From contig CAYZTZ010000016.1 in assembly GCA_964481255.1 (NCBI GenBank), forward strand, positions 1 through 43,478: a stretch of DNA of 43,478 bases, given 5' to 3'. Position numbers and translations under genes: made by a program. The notes beneath the pieces are model-generated. The model made no database searches and had not been told where the DNA came from. It saw only the letters and a list, made by a program, of their open reading frames with translations. Shown here one piece after another: positions 19,460 to 27,926 of this stretch; the first letter of the stretch is position 1, and each line of letters begins with the position of its first letter. The stretch comes from UBA6911 sp964481255. Lineage in GTDB: Bacteria > Acidobacteriota > UBA6911.

Positions 19460-20149
19460 ATGATGATCCCTATTCTCAAGGATTATTATTCCGAGGGCTA
19501 CCTCCCCGGCCCCGAAGCGGGAGCCCTGCCTCCCTATTTCCCCAACGTAAACCTGGCGATGCGTCGGGAGTTCTTCGAGCGATCCGGGGGTTATGACGAA
19601 CAATGCGAGGCGGGGGAGGATGCGGATTTATGTATGCGCGCCGCGCGCGCAGGCTGGCTTCTGTTTTTTGAAAAAAAGGCCCATGCCTTTCACGAACCGC
19701 GGCCGGATCTTCGGTCGCTTGTACGCCAATGGATTTGGTACGGCCGGGGCGGCAGCCATTTCTTTTTTAAACAACAGCAGCAGCGCCTGGAGATATACCT
19801 GAATATGGAACTGGTTCCCAAAATGTACCGCTACCGGCGCGTGCTGTCGGTGCGCCGCTTCCCGTTTCCGGCCATGCTTTTTGTCTCTGCATTTCTTGCC
19901 GGACATGCGGTCGCGGCGTTGGGCCTGCTGGCGTGGTGGAGTGGGTTTTTGAATGCGGCCCTGTTTCTGTGTCTCGCGGCATGCGTCCTGCCCGTGGTCC
20001 TCTATTTTCGCAGCCCGCTCCGGAAGCTGTCTTGGCGCGAGCTGTGGCTTTATGCCCGTTTTGCATACCTGATCAATGTGACGTGCATCCTGGCGAGCGC
20101 CGTGGCGGGGTTCAAAAAGCGCCGGCTCTTCCTCTACCCCGGGATTTAA
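19460..20149 (+). CDS. C-terminal half of the GT2 glycosyltransferase, out of frame with the preceding gene
   Basis: These 229 residues continue the upstream GT2 domain. PYFPNVNLAMRREFFERSGG, then the EDADLCMRAARAGW acceptor/catalytic segment, is the second half of a GT2 fold that cannot work alone. Two or three membrane helices follow (FPAMLFVSAFLAGHAVAALG, then a second run ending VVLYF), so the full enzyme would be membrane-attached at its C-terminus. It starts at ATG 19460, four bases after the upstream stop, and is in a +1 frame relative to it. This is a genuine frameshift, a sequencing or assembly error, or a split gene re-initiated at ATG. Confidence 0.75.
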   Translation: MMIPILKDYYSEGYLPGPEAGALPPYFPNVNLAMRREFFERSGGYDEQCEAGEDADLCMRAARAGWLLFFEKKAHAFHEPRPDLRSLVRQWIWYGRGGSHFFFKQQQQRLEIYLNMELVPKMYRYRRVLSVRRFPFPAMLFVSAFLAGHAVAALGLLAWWSGFLNAALFLCLAACVLPVVLYFRSPLRKLSWRELWLYARFAYLINVTCILASAVAGFKKRRLFLYPGI

Positions 20150-20474
20150 TAAGGCCTGTCGTGCCTGCGGACTCGCTGGACAAGAGTGGAACTTGCCGCG
20201 TGCGCCGTGACGGTGGCACATTCCCCGTTCTTCCGCATTTCGGATGCCCGGCGCCAGCCGCGTCGAGCAGGCCGCGGAGAATTGCGGCGCGCTGGAGCTG
20301 ACCCTGTCTTCCCACGAGCTAGAGCAAATCGACCGGCTCTCCCGCCGGTTCCTATAAAGGGACAGGTTGCACGTTTTCCGGATCCGCAGAACGGCCTGTG
20401 GAACGGATGGAATTATCATCAGGCTGAACCGCCGCCTCCGGCGGAGTCTATTTTTAGGAGCAGCGGCGCGCGCC
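20150..20474. other. Junction region between convergent operons
   Basis: No intact gene is seen. It carries the aldo/keto reductase tail fragment (20244-20357) and is where the permease genes of the minus-strand export operon would be expected. A small GC-rich inverted repeat (CCGCCTCCGGCGG) occurs near 20431-20443. Confidence 0.5.
20244..20357 (+). pseudogene. Aldo/keto reductase, C-terminal remnant
   Basis: The frame reads MPGASRVEQAAENCGALELT, then LSSHELEQIDRLSRRFL and a stop. This is the characteristic last part of aldo/keto reductases (IPGA-S-EQ-EN-GAL, then LS-EEL-LD). Everything upstream, including the catalytic Asp-Tyr-Lys-His barrel, is missing. It is a decayed relic. Confidence 0.75.
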
Positions 20475-21416
20475 TCACGCCGTCTTTTTCTCCTCCGCTT
20501 CGATCAGGCTGACGAAGACGTCCTCGAGCGACGGCTGAATCCTTTCAAGGCGGTATATCTCGATCCTTTTATCCGCCAGGCGTTCACGGATGGTTCCCAT
20601 GCCGGAAGCCCCTTCCGCGACCATGACGTGGAGACCGCCGCCGAAAACGGCGACATCCTGTATCCCCGGCGCGTCCTCGAGAGCGCGCATGGTTTCCAGT
20701 GGCGCGGAGGTGTCGAGCTGCAACAAAGTGCGGCTGCTCAAAGCCGCCCGAAGTTCGAACGGGGCCCCAAGGGCGATCACCCTTCCCTGATACATCAACG
20801 CAAGCCTGTGGCAATACTCGGCCTCGTCCATGTAGTGCGTGCTGACGAAAATCGTGTGGCCCGAGCCGGCCATGTCGCGGATCAGGTCCCAAAAGGCCGC
20901 GCGCGCGATCGGGTCCACCCCGGACGTGGGCTCGTCCAGGAAGAGCACGGGGGGATCGTGCAGGATGGCGCAGACAAGGGCGAGGCGCTGTTTCAGGCCG
21001 CCGGCCAATGTGCCCGTCAGGGCGTCCCGGCGCTCCAACAGGCCCGCCGTTTCAAGCGCATATTCCCTGCGCTCCCGGCGAAGCTTCCGCGGCACCCCGT
21101 ACAAACCGGCGAAGAAGTCGATGTTCTGCTGCACCGTGAGATCGTCGTAAAGGGAGAATTTCTGGGACATGTAGCCGATGATGCCGCGGACCTTTTCGGG
21201 TTCGGCGGCGACGTCCAGGCCGCCGACGAAGGCGCGTCCGGCGGTGGGCGTCAGAAGGCCGCACAGTATCCGGATCGTGGTCGATTTGCCGGCCCCGTTC
21301 GGTCCGAGGAATCCGAATATCTCCCCTTTCCCGACGCGCAGGGAGATGTGGTCCACCGCCGTGAACGATCCGAATTTCCTGACCAGGTCCTCGACCTCCA
21401 CAGCCCAGCCGTTCAC
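20475..21416 (-). CDS. ABC exporter ATP-binding protein (YbhF-like, second ATPase)
   Basis: A 313-residue ATPase of the DrrA/YbhF type. Walker A is GPNGAGKST (38-46), the signature reads LAGGLKQRLAL (a modest change from LSGG) and Walker B is VLFLDEPTSGVD; the extra 80-residue C-terminal domain is typical of drug/polysaccharide exporters. I chose GTG 21416, which overlaps the upstream ATPase stop (GTGA) and follows GGAGG; the frame to 21557 is overlap only. It is the last gene of a TolC-HlyD-ATPase-ATPase operon. In related operons permease genes follow; here none does. Confidence 0.93.
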   Translation of the reverse strand: MNGWAVEVEDLVRKFGSFTAVDHISLRVGKGEIFGFLGPNGAGKSTTIRILCGLLTPTAGRAFVGGLDVAAEPEKVRGIIGYMSQKFSLYDDLTVQQNIDFFAGLYGVPRKLRRERREYALETAGLLERRDALTGTLAGGLKQRLALVCAILHDPPVLFLDEPTSGVDPIARAAFWDLIRDMAGSGHTIFVSTHYMDEAEYCHRLALMYQGRVIALGAPFELRAALSSRTLLQLDTSAPLETMRALEDAPGIQDVAVFGGGLHVMVAEGASGMGTIRERLADKRIEIYRLERIQPSLEDVFVSLIEAEEKKTA

Positions 21417-22156
21417 TTTTCCTCCAGGGCTTCTGCGGAGCGGATGCTCCGGATGAAAACCGCCTCCATCGTTCCGGCGCCTTCCGCTTTTTTCAGGTCT
21501 TCGGGAGTGCCGCAGCGAATCAGCTTCCCCCGGTGCATCAAACCGACGCGGTTGCACCGCTCAGCTTCGTCCAGGTAGGCGGTGGCCAGCAGGATCGTGA
21601 TCCCGTCCTTGAGAAGCTCATACAGAATCGTCCAGAAGTCGCGGCGCGAAACGGGATCGACGCCGTTGGTGGGCTCGTCAAGAAACAGGATCTGAGGACG
21701 GTGCAGCAGCGTGCACATGAGGGCGAGCTTTTGTTTCATTCCGCCCGACAGCTGTCCCGCCTTCCTGTCCCGGAAGGGCTCCATGCGGGTCATGCGGAGC
21801 AGCCGTTCCGCGAGCCGCCCGCGTTCCGCGCCGATGATGCCGAACAGGTCCGCGTAGAAATCCATGTTCTCCCGGACCGTGAGGTCGTGATACAGCCCGA
21901 ATCTCTGGGCCATGTATCCGATACGGTCCTTGACCGCCTGCGGCTCGCGCCGCACGTCGTGCCCCGCCACCCGGGCGCTTCCTTCGGTGGGATCGATCAG
22001 GCCGCAAAGCATGCGCAGGGTCGTGGTCTTGCCGGCGCCGTCCGGTCCGACCAGACCGAAGATCTCGCCCCCGTCTATGGAGAGATTCAGGCGGTCCACG
22101 GCCGTGAGACCCGCGAATCGGCGCGTTAAGTCCTGCGTCCAAATGACGGGGTCCAT
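21413..22156 (-). CDS. ABC exporter ATP-binding protein (YbhF-like, first ATPase)
   Basis: A 247-residue ATPase. Walker A is GPDGAGKTT, the signature is LSGGMKQKLAL, Walker B is ILFLDEPTNGVD, and the switch region is LLATAYLDEAERC. Together with the next gene it corresponds to the two halves of the fused YbhF ATPase. It starts three bases after the adaptor gene ends and overlaps the next ATPase, so the four genes are one transcript. It would power efflux with ABC-2 permeases, which are not encoded here. Confidence 0.93.
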   Translation of the reverse strand: MDPVIWTQDLTRRFAGLTAVDRLNLSIDGGEIFGLVGPDGAGKTTTLRMLCGLIDPTEGSARVAGHDVRREPQAVKDRIGYMAQRFGLYHDLTVRENMDFYADLFGIIGAERGRLAERLLRMTRMEPFRDRKAGQLSGGMKQKLALMCTLLHRPQILFLDEPTNGVDPVSRRDFWTILYELLKDGITILLATAYLDEAERCNRVGLMHRGKLIRCGTPEDLKKAEGAGTMEAVFIRSIRSAEALEEK

Positions 22157-22159
22157 CCT

Positions 22160-23335
22160 CTACTCCAGGGGGATGACGGCATCGGCCGGCATATTGGATT
22201 TCAGTTCCTGATGAGGATTCTCCAGGTCGATCTTGATCCGGTAAACGAGCTTGACGCGCTCCTCCTGCGTCTGGATCTGCTTGGGGGTGAATTCCGCTTC
22301 CGAGGCGATAAAGCTTATTCTCCCCTCGTAAATTTTCCCCGGATACGAATCGGTCATAACCCTCGCCCGGCTTCCGAGCTTGACCCGGCCCAGGTCGGTC
22401 TGGTTGATGTAGGCGCGCAGCCATGGGTGCGCGATGTCCCCCACCGTAACGACCGTGGTGCCTGCGGCCAGCACTTCGCCGACATCGGCCGATTTCACCA
22501 GGACGACGCCGTCCACGGGAGAAACGGCAACGGTATCGGCGAGCTGCGTCTCGATCATGGCCAGATTGGCCTTCGCCCGCTCGATCTCGGATTTGCGGAA
22601 GGTGATTTCCTGCTCCCGGCGCTTTATTTCGAGCGCGTTGGACTCCGACATTTTAAGGGCCGCCCGGGCGCGCTGCACCTGGGCCGAAGCCGCCTCGATC
22701 TGTTCCACCCGCGTACCGGCCAATACCAGGTCCCGGCGCTCCCTGGCCTGTTTCAGCGCCGCCTCGGAGCCTTCCCACCGGCTGCGGTACTGGTCGTACT
22801 GGGCCGTCGAAATATCATCGTTTTTATACAGCGTCTGCGCACGGTCCCAATCCCGTTTCGCGCGGTCGTATTCCGCCTGAGCCGCTTTCACGGCGGCCTC
22901 GACCTCCTGTATCTCCTGCGGGCGGGCGCCGTTTTTTAGTTCCCTGAGGCGCGCCTCATAGGCTTCCAGGTCCGCCTTCCGCTGTTCCATGTCGGCGGCC
23001 CAAGTGCCTTTCTGCCACGCAAGCGAAGTTTCCGCCTGGGCAAGCTGGGACATGGCGGAATGAAGGGCCGCGGTTTCCCGCTGCTTCTGAGCCAGCAGCT
23101 GGTCCTGGTCCAGCCGGGCGATCACCTGACCCTTTCGCACGGCATCCCCCTCGTCGACGGCGCGCTCGATCAGCTTGCCCGGGATCTTGAACGCGATGTG
23201 GACCTCCGTGAGCTCGATATTCCCCGACACGGTGATGCTGCTTGCGGAATTGCGGGCTTCGCGTTTTAGGAAAAACAGGCATCCCGCGCCGATCAACAGC
23301 GCCAGAACGATAACGACCACGATTCTTTTTCGCAT
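22160..23335 (-). CDS. HlyD-family periplasmic adaptor (YbhG-like)
   Basis: A 391-residue membrane-fusion protein. It has one N-terminal membrane anchor (MRKRIVVVIVLALLIGAGCLF), a biotinyl-lipoyl half (SGNIELTEVHIAFKIPGKLI, DGDAVRKGQVIARLD-like), a long coiled coil with QLAQAETSLA and AEYDRAKRDWDRAQTLYK, the second lipoyl half (SPVDGVVLVKSADVGEV) and a beta-barrel. It links the ABC ATPase/permease to TolC. ATG 23335 is chosen because it begins at the anchor; ATG 23407 (overlapping the tolC stop) would add 24 residues. Confidence 0.93.
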   Translation of the reverse strand: MRKRIVVVIVLALLIGAGCLFFLKREARNSASSITVSGNIELTEVHIAFKIPGKLIERAVDEGDAVRKGQVIARLDQDQLLAQKQRETAALHSAMSQLAQAETSLAWQKGTWAADMEQRKADLEAYEARLRELKNGARPQEIQEVEAAVKAAQAEYDRAKRDWDRAQTLYKNDDISTAQYDQYRSRWEGSEAALKQARERRDLVLAGTRVEQIEAASAQVQRARAALKMSESNALEIKRREQEITFRKSEIERAKANLAMIETQLADTVAVSPVDGVVLVKSADVGEVLAAGTTVVTVGDIAHPWLRAYINQTDLGRVKLGSRARVMTDSYPGKIYEGRISFIASEAEFTPKQIQTQEERVKLVYRIKIDLENPHQELKSNMPADAVIPLE

Positions 23336-23406
23336 ACGCTTCGCTCGATTCCTTTTGAATGTTCCCTCGCTCCCCGCCGGAAAGCTTCGGAAGGCGCGGC
23401 TCCCCA

Positions 23407-24747
23407 TTATTGCACGCTGGCGCGGACTTTCCCGACGGCCTGAGCAAGATCTATCCGGGCGATATTATAGTTGTAAAGAGCCCGGATCTGATTTTCGCGG
23501 GCCCTTTCCAGACGGGTCTGGGCGTCCGTCACCTCGAGGCCGATGGCGATCCCCGCCTCGTGGCGGCGCCTCGCCTGCGCCAGTTCGTTCTCCGCCAGCT
23601 CCAATCCCTCGCGGGCCACCGAGATTTGTTCTTCGGCGGAGCGCAGGGCGTCCAGGGCGAGCCTGACGTCCAGCGCGATCTGCTGTTTCAGATCGTGCGT
23701 GCGCACGCTCTCGACACGATACTGCGACGCGGCCTCCGCCCGTCGCGCGTCCCGGCGGCCTCCGTCGAAGACGGGAACACGCAGGACGACTCCATAGACG
23801 TGCGTGGGGAGCAAGTCCTCCGGGCCGCTGCCGATGGCTCCGTAGTCGCCGAAAAATCCGAGGGACGGCAGGCGTTCCAGCGTCGTCGCGTTGGCCGAGA
23901 GCCTCGCGCTGTTTTCGCGCAGCTGCTGCGCCTTCAGATCCGGCCTTGTCGCGAGAGCCACGGCCTCCGCTTCCTCCAGGGTGGTTTTATCCGCCGGCAC
24001 GTAGCCGAGCTTGTCGGATAGCTCGAGCTCCATGTCCAGCGGAAGGTTGATCGCGCGCAGGAGCTGCAGATGCGCGCTGCGCCTGGCGTTTTCGGCCACC
24101 AGGAGGCGCTGCCGGCCGTCGGCCAGCTGCACCTTTGCGCGGGTGATTTCAATGCCCGTTCCCGTCCCCGCCCCCTTCTGAGACTCCGCCTGCTCCAGCA
24201 CGGCTTGAGACAAGACCACGTTGGCGCGCGCCGCCTCGACCTCGGCGTCTGACCGGATGCCTGCAAGATAGGCCCTTGCAACCCTCGCCGCCACCTCTTC
24301 TTCCGCGGCCGCTAATTCCGCTTCGGCGGCTGAAACGCCGGAACGCGAGGCCTGGAATCTCCGGATGGAGCTGATATCGAAGATGCTCTGCGACCCGCTG
24401 ATTCGCGCGTCCATTACGTTGAAGGGCCCGATGGTTCTCGGGAATGAAAATGTGACGCCGGGGACGGGGATGGTGAAGCGCAGTCCGTTGGCCCTCAGGT
24501 TGACGGTCTGTTCGCGATAGCTAAGCGAAGAGGATATATCCGGGAGCAGGGCCGCCCTGGCCTGGCCGGACCGCGCCCGTGCCTGCGTCAAAGCCTCCGA
24601 GGAAAGCTGAAGCTGCGCGCTCCCCTCCGGCGCGACCGCCAGTTCCACGGCGCGCTTCAGGCTCAATACAAGCCGCTTCGGCTCGGGAGTCTGGGCCATG
24701 GCGGCGGACGACGCGAGAAAGAAGAGCAGCAGCCAATGGTGCCTCAT
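23407..24747 (-). CDS. TolC-family outer-membrane efflux protein
   Basis: A 446-residue outer-membrane factor, first gene of the export operon. The signal peptide is MRHHWLLLFFLASSAAMA. Two similar long helical halves follow, with typical heptad stretches (LTQARARSGQARAALLPDIS near residue 50, then ELAQARRRHEAGIAIGLEV near the end). It forms the trimeric exit duct for the HlyD-type adaptor encoded next. ATG 24747 is preceded by GAGGTGA. The normal family length suggests it is intact. Confidence 0.93.
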   Translation of the reverse strand: MRHHWLLLFFLASSAAMAQTPEPKRLVLSLKRAVELAVAPEGSAQLQLSSEALTQARARSGQARAALLPDISSSLSYREQTVNLRANGLRFTIPVPGVTFSFPRTIGPFNVMDARISGSQSIFDISSIRRFQASRSGVSAAEAELAAAEEEVAARVARAYLAGIRSDAEVEAARANVVLSQAVLEQAESQKGAGTGTGIEITRAKVQLADGRQRLLVAENARRSAHLQLLRAINLPLDMELELSDKLGYVPADKTTLEEAEAVALATRPDLKAQQLRENSARLSANATTLERLPSLGFFGDYGAIGSGPEDLLPTHVYGVVLRVPVFDGGRRDARRAEAASQYRVESVRTHDLKQQIALDVRLALDALRSAEEQISVAREGLELAENELAQARRRHEAGIAIGLEVTDAQTRLERARENQIRALYNYNIARIDLAQAVGKVRASVQ

Positions 24748-25440
24748 GGTTTCACCTCAATTCCTTTCTTCAGCGCTGCGGGACCGCGGAAAGGCGCTGC
24801 GCGGTGTCAAATACCTTCTGCTTGTTTTTATGCCGTTATTTGGAGCGTATCGGGAATCTTGTTCCCGTTTTGGAAGCAAGAAGGCTGGATCCATTCCGGC
24901 TCCCGGCTCCTCAAATCCCCGCGCTCAAGATAATGTCCCGAATTCTATCGCCCGATCCGGCGCGCGGGTTTTTCAAGGGGCGAAGCCCCTTGATCAGTCA
25001 TTCGGGCGTATTAATTATTCGCCGGATTCAATTGTCAAGGCATTTTGATCCGGCGGCCGGGTCCTGGACAAGGCGCAGAACGCACGGGTCCGGAAACCCG
25101 TGCTCCCAAAACAACACCAATGTTGTTATTGCGGCAGAGCGGCGGTATCGTTTCAGGCTCTGAGGATTCCAAAGAGACCTTAATGTCGTCGCACGGTCCC
25201 GACGAATGTCTGTTTTCAAGACGCTGTTTGGTAGTAAGATCTCGATATCGAGCAGTATTGATTTTTAAGCGTTGAAGGACGGCCGGAGGAATGCGGGAGG
25301 CCTTCCATGGGCCGCACGACCCGGCAGCCTTCCGCAGGACGGAAATAGGTCCCGGCATGCCCTCCTCGCCGTGGAGCATTTTATCTATGCCCCGGATGAG
25401 TTTTCCGTTGCCGTTATCTTGCTTGGTGAACAGGTGTTGA
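24748..25440. other. Divergent promoter region between the export and carotenoid operons
   Basis: About 690 bases with no convincing gene. It contains three clean symmetric signals: a hairpin at 24972-24990 (CAAGGGGC / GCCCCTTG, GAA loop), a hairpin at 25082-25103 (GCACGGGT / ACCCGTGC, CCGGAA loop) and a 12-bp palindrome at 25241-25252. None has the T-run of a simple terminator. Promoters for tolC and crtB must lie here. Confidence 0.5.
25241..25252. promoter_or_regulatory. Perfect 12-bp palindrome upstream of crtB
   Basis: CTCGATATCGAG is a perfect palindrome in an AT-richer stretch about 190 bases before the phytoene synthase start. It could be an operator for a dimeric regulator of the carotenoid operon; no regulator gene adjoins it, so this is a guess from symmetry and position. 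Confidence 0.3.
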
Positions 25441-26433
25441 ATGGCCCGCCCGTGGACCCCCAAGCAGTGGACACAATTCGAAGCCGCCCTGCGCGGTGAT
25501 CTGCTCGGCGCGCGGGGCGAAAGGGCCGCGTGGAAGCGCGTCACACGCGCCGCCCTGCGGATCATGTCTCAATACTCCACAAGTTTTTATATCGTGAGCC
25601 GCTTCCTGCCTCCGGCCAAACGCGAACGCGTGGAAGTGATTTACGCCTCGGTCCGCTACCCGGATGAAGTGGTGGATACGTTTGATATCCCGAATGAGGA
25701 GCGGCTGCGGCGGCTGGACGAGTGGTCGGCGCATTATGAAAAAGCCCTGGGAAACGGGGACTGGCGCCGCGCCGTCGCCGAAGGCGTGACGCCCATTCTC
25801 GCCGCGTTCGCCCATGTGGTCCGCGAGGCGCGGATCCCGCCGGAGCACTATCGGGCCTTTCTGGGCGCGATGCGGATGGACGTCGCACCGCGGCCCTTTG
25901 AGACGCTGGAGGACCTGATTGAAAGTTACATATACGGCAGCGCGATCGTTGTGGGCTGCTTTTTAACTCACGTCTACGGGCCGGACAGGCCTGAAAGAAT
26001 GCCGGAAGCGCTGGCCTGCGCGCGCGAACTGGCGATCGCCCTGCAGCTCACCAATTTCGTCCGCGACGTCCGGGAGGATAGGCGGCGGGGCCGCGTCTAT
26101 CTCCCTCAAGACCTTCTCCGCTCGGCCGGCGCGGACATGGACCGGCTTGAGGACCCGGCCAATCGCCGGAGGGTGGTCGCCGTGATTCATCAGGTCGGCG
26201 CTTTCGCGGAGGACGCCTATCGCAGGGCGGGGGAGGGCCTGAACGTCTTCGCGCCGGATTGCAGGGTCGCCATCAAGGCCTGCGTCGATGTCTACGGCAA
26301 ACTGAACCGGCGCATCCTCGCAAGCGACGACTGTGTCGCGCGGCGGCAGACCGTTCCGGGCTGGCAGAAGTTCATGGCGCTCCCGACTCGCAAATACTGG
26401 CATCTGCCGCTTTACGCTTTCGGTATGAAATAA
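25441..26433 (+). CDS. crtB: Phytoene/squalene synthase family protein (CrtB/CrtM)
   Basis: A 330-residue prenyl-diphosphate head-to-head condensing enzyme, the first committed step of carotenoid synthesis. The two Asp-rich magnesium sites are YPDEVVDTFD (Asp75, Asp79) and FVRDVRED (Asp209, Asp213). STSFYIVSRFLP and RGRVYLPQDLL are also typical. Whether it makes C40 phytoene or C30 dehydrosqualene cannot be told from motifs. Its stop overlaps the next start by one base (TAATG). ATG 25441 gives about 40 residues before the conserved core; ATG 25564 is an alternative but lies inside it. Confidence 0.92.
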   Translation: MARPWTPKQWTQFEAALRGDLLGARGERAAWKRVTRAALRIMSQYSTSFYIVSRFLPPAKRERVEVIYASVRYPDEVVDTFDIPNEERLRRLDEWSAHYEKALGNGDWRRAVAEGVTPILAAFAHVVREARIPPEHYRAFLGAMRMDVAPRPFETLEDLIESYIYGSAIVVGCFLTHVYGPDRPERMPEALACARELAIALQLTNFVRDVREDRRRGRVYLPQDLLRSAGADMDRLEDPANRRRVVAVIHQVGAFAEDAYRRAGEGLNVFAPDCRVAIKACVDVYGKLNRRILASDDCVARRQTVPGWQKFMALPTRKYWHLPLYAFGMK

Positions 26434-27926
26434 TGTCGTTGGAAACCGCTGGAGAGGGTTCTCGCGTCGCTGTTATCGGCGCCGGCCTGGGGGGGCTGTC
26501 CGCGGCCGTCCACCTGCGGGTCCGCGGCTTTGAAGTCGTGATCTATGAAGCCAACGAGCAGGTCGGCGGGCGCGCAGGACAGATCCTGGCGGACGGCTTC
26601 GCCTTCGACACCGGCCCTACTCTTCTCAATTACCCATGGGTGTTTGAAGAATTGTTCCAGGCGGCGGGGCGCAGGCTGTCGGACTATGTCGAACTGATAC
26701 CCGTCGATCCCTCGATCCGCTATTTCTGGCCCGATGGCGAAACGCTGGCCCTGAGCTCGAACCTGGCCGCTCTGGTAGCGGAATTCGAGCGCGTCGAGCC
26801 CGGATCGGGTCCGGGACTGTTCGCGTTCCTGGCCGACGGAGCCGAAAAATTCCGTTTATCCTTTGGGCGCCTTATCTGCCGCAATTTTGATCATGTCGGT
26901 CAATGGATCGGGGCGCTGACGCCGATTCAGTGGGCGCGCACCGGCGTCTGGAGAAGTCTGGACCGCGAGCTGAGGCGCTTTTTCCGAAGCCCCCGTCTCC
27001 GCGACGCTCTGGGCTCCTACGCGATGTATCTGGGCGGTTCGCCGCATCAGCTCCCGGGAATCTTCACTCTCCTGCCCTATGGAGAGCTGGCCGGGGGGCT
27101 CTGGCTGCCGCAGGGAGGGATCTACGGGCTGGTCCGCGCCGTCGAAAAGCTCGCGCGCGAGCTTGGGGTGCGGATCGAAACGGGAAGAAGAGTCCGCAGG
27201 ATTCGGGTCAGGGACGGGCGCGTCGCGGCGCTGGAATTCGACGACGCATCCGATCTCGTTTGCCCGCTGGCCGTGTCCAATGTCGACGCGCCCCTGACGC
27301 AAAGAGGGCTTTTATCGGATCCTCCCAGATCCTTTCGCGCGCCGCGGATGACCCCGGCGGTTTGCACGTTTTATTGGGGCATTCGCGGCAGGGTCGAGGG
27401 AGCCGGACACCACATGATCTTTTTGCCCGCCGACGCCCGTTGCGCTTACAGGCAGCTAATCCGGACGGGCGAGATCCCGGAGGAGCTGCCGTTCTATGTC
27501 AGCGTCGCATCGGAGACGGACCCGTCGCTGGCGCCTCCGGGCGATGCGGCGGTTTTTGTGCTGATTCCCCTGCCTTTGTCGGTCATGTCCCATCGCGGGG
27601 ACCGCATGAGCCTGGCGTCTGAATTAAGAGGCAGGGTGATCGAACGCCTTCGAAGGCATGGGATACGGCTCGAGCCATCCGCCATCGCGGTGGAACGGGT
27701 GCTGCTCCCCCGCGATTGGGCCGCCCGCTGCGGCCTGTTCCAGGGTTCGGCTTTCGGCGCGGCGCATACTCTCTTTCAGATGGGCTCCTTCAGGCAGCCG
27801 AACCGCGATCCAAACGTGCGCGGTCTCTATTATGTCGGGGCGAGCACGGTGCCGGGCACGGGCCTTCCCATGGTCACGCTGGGGGGCCGGTTGACGGCGG
27901 AAAGGATCGCCTCCGATGTACGTTAA
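26433..27926 (+). CDS. crtI: Carotenoid desaturase/isomerase-type flavoprotein (CrtI family)
   Basis: A 497-residue FAD enzyme that would dehydrogenate phytoene or its C30 analogue. The dinucleotide motif is AVIGAGLGGLSAAVHLR (Gly16, Gly18, Gly21), followed by YEANEQVGGRAG. The C-terminal FAD segment YYVGASTVPGTGLPMV is the classical CrtI signature. It overlaps crtB by one base and the hydrolase gene by 11 bases, so expression is coupled. The residues upstream of ATG 26433 are out-of-frame crtB and not part of the protein. CrtI versus CrtD (hydroxycarotenoid desaturase) cannot be separated by eye. Confidence 0.9.
   Translation: MSLETAGEGSRVAVIGAGLGGLSAAVHLRVRGFEVVIYEANEQVGGRAGQILADGFAFDTGPTLLNYPWVFEELFQAAGRRLSDYVELIPVDPSIRYFWPDGETLALSSNLAALVAEFERVEPGSGPGLFAFLADGAEKFRLSFGRLICRNFDHVGQWIGALTPIQWARTGVWRSLDRELRRFFRSPRLRDALGSYAMYLGGSPHQLPGIFTLLPYGELAGGLWLPQGGIYGLVRAVEKLARELGVRIETGRRVRRIRVRDGRVAALEFDDASDLVCPLAVSNVDAPLTQRGLLSDPPRSFRAPRMTPAVCTFYWGIRGRVEGAGHHMIFLPADARCAYRQLIRTGEIPEELPFYVSVASETDPSLAPPGDAAVFVLIPLPLSVMSHRGDRMSLASELRGRVIERLRRHGIRLEPSAIAVERVLLPRDWAARCGLFQGSAFGAAHTLFQMGSFRQPNRDPNVRGLYYVGASTVPGTGLPMVTLGGRLTAERIASDVR

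Noticed and set aside
20367..21578. 403-codon plus-strand frame over the ABC ATPase
   Set aside because: Antisense shadow of a gene with intact Walker motifs.
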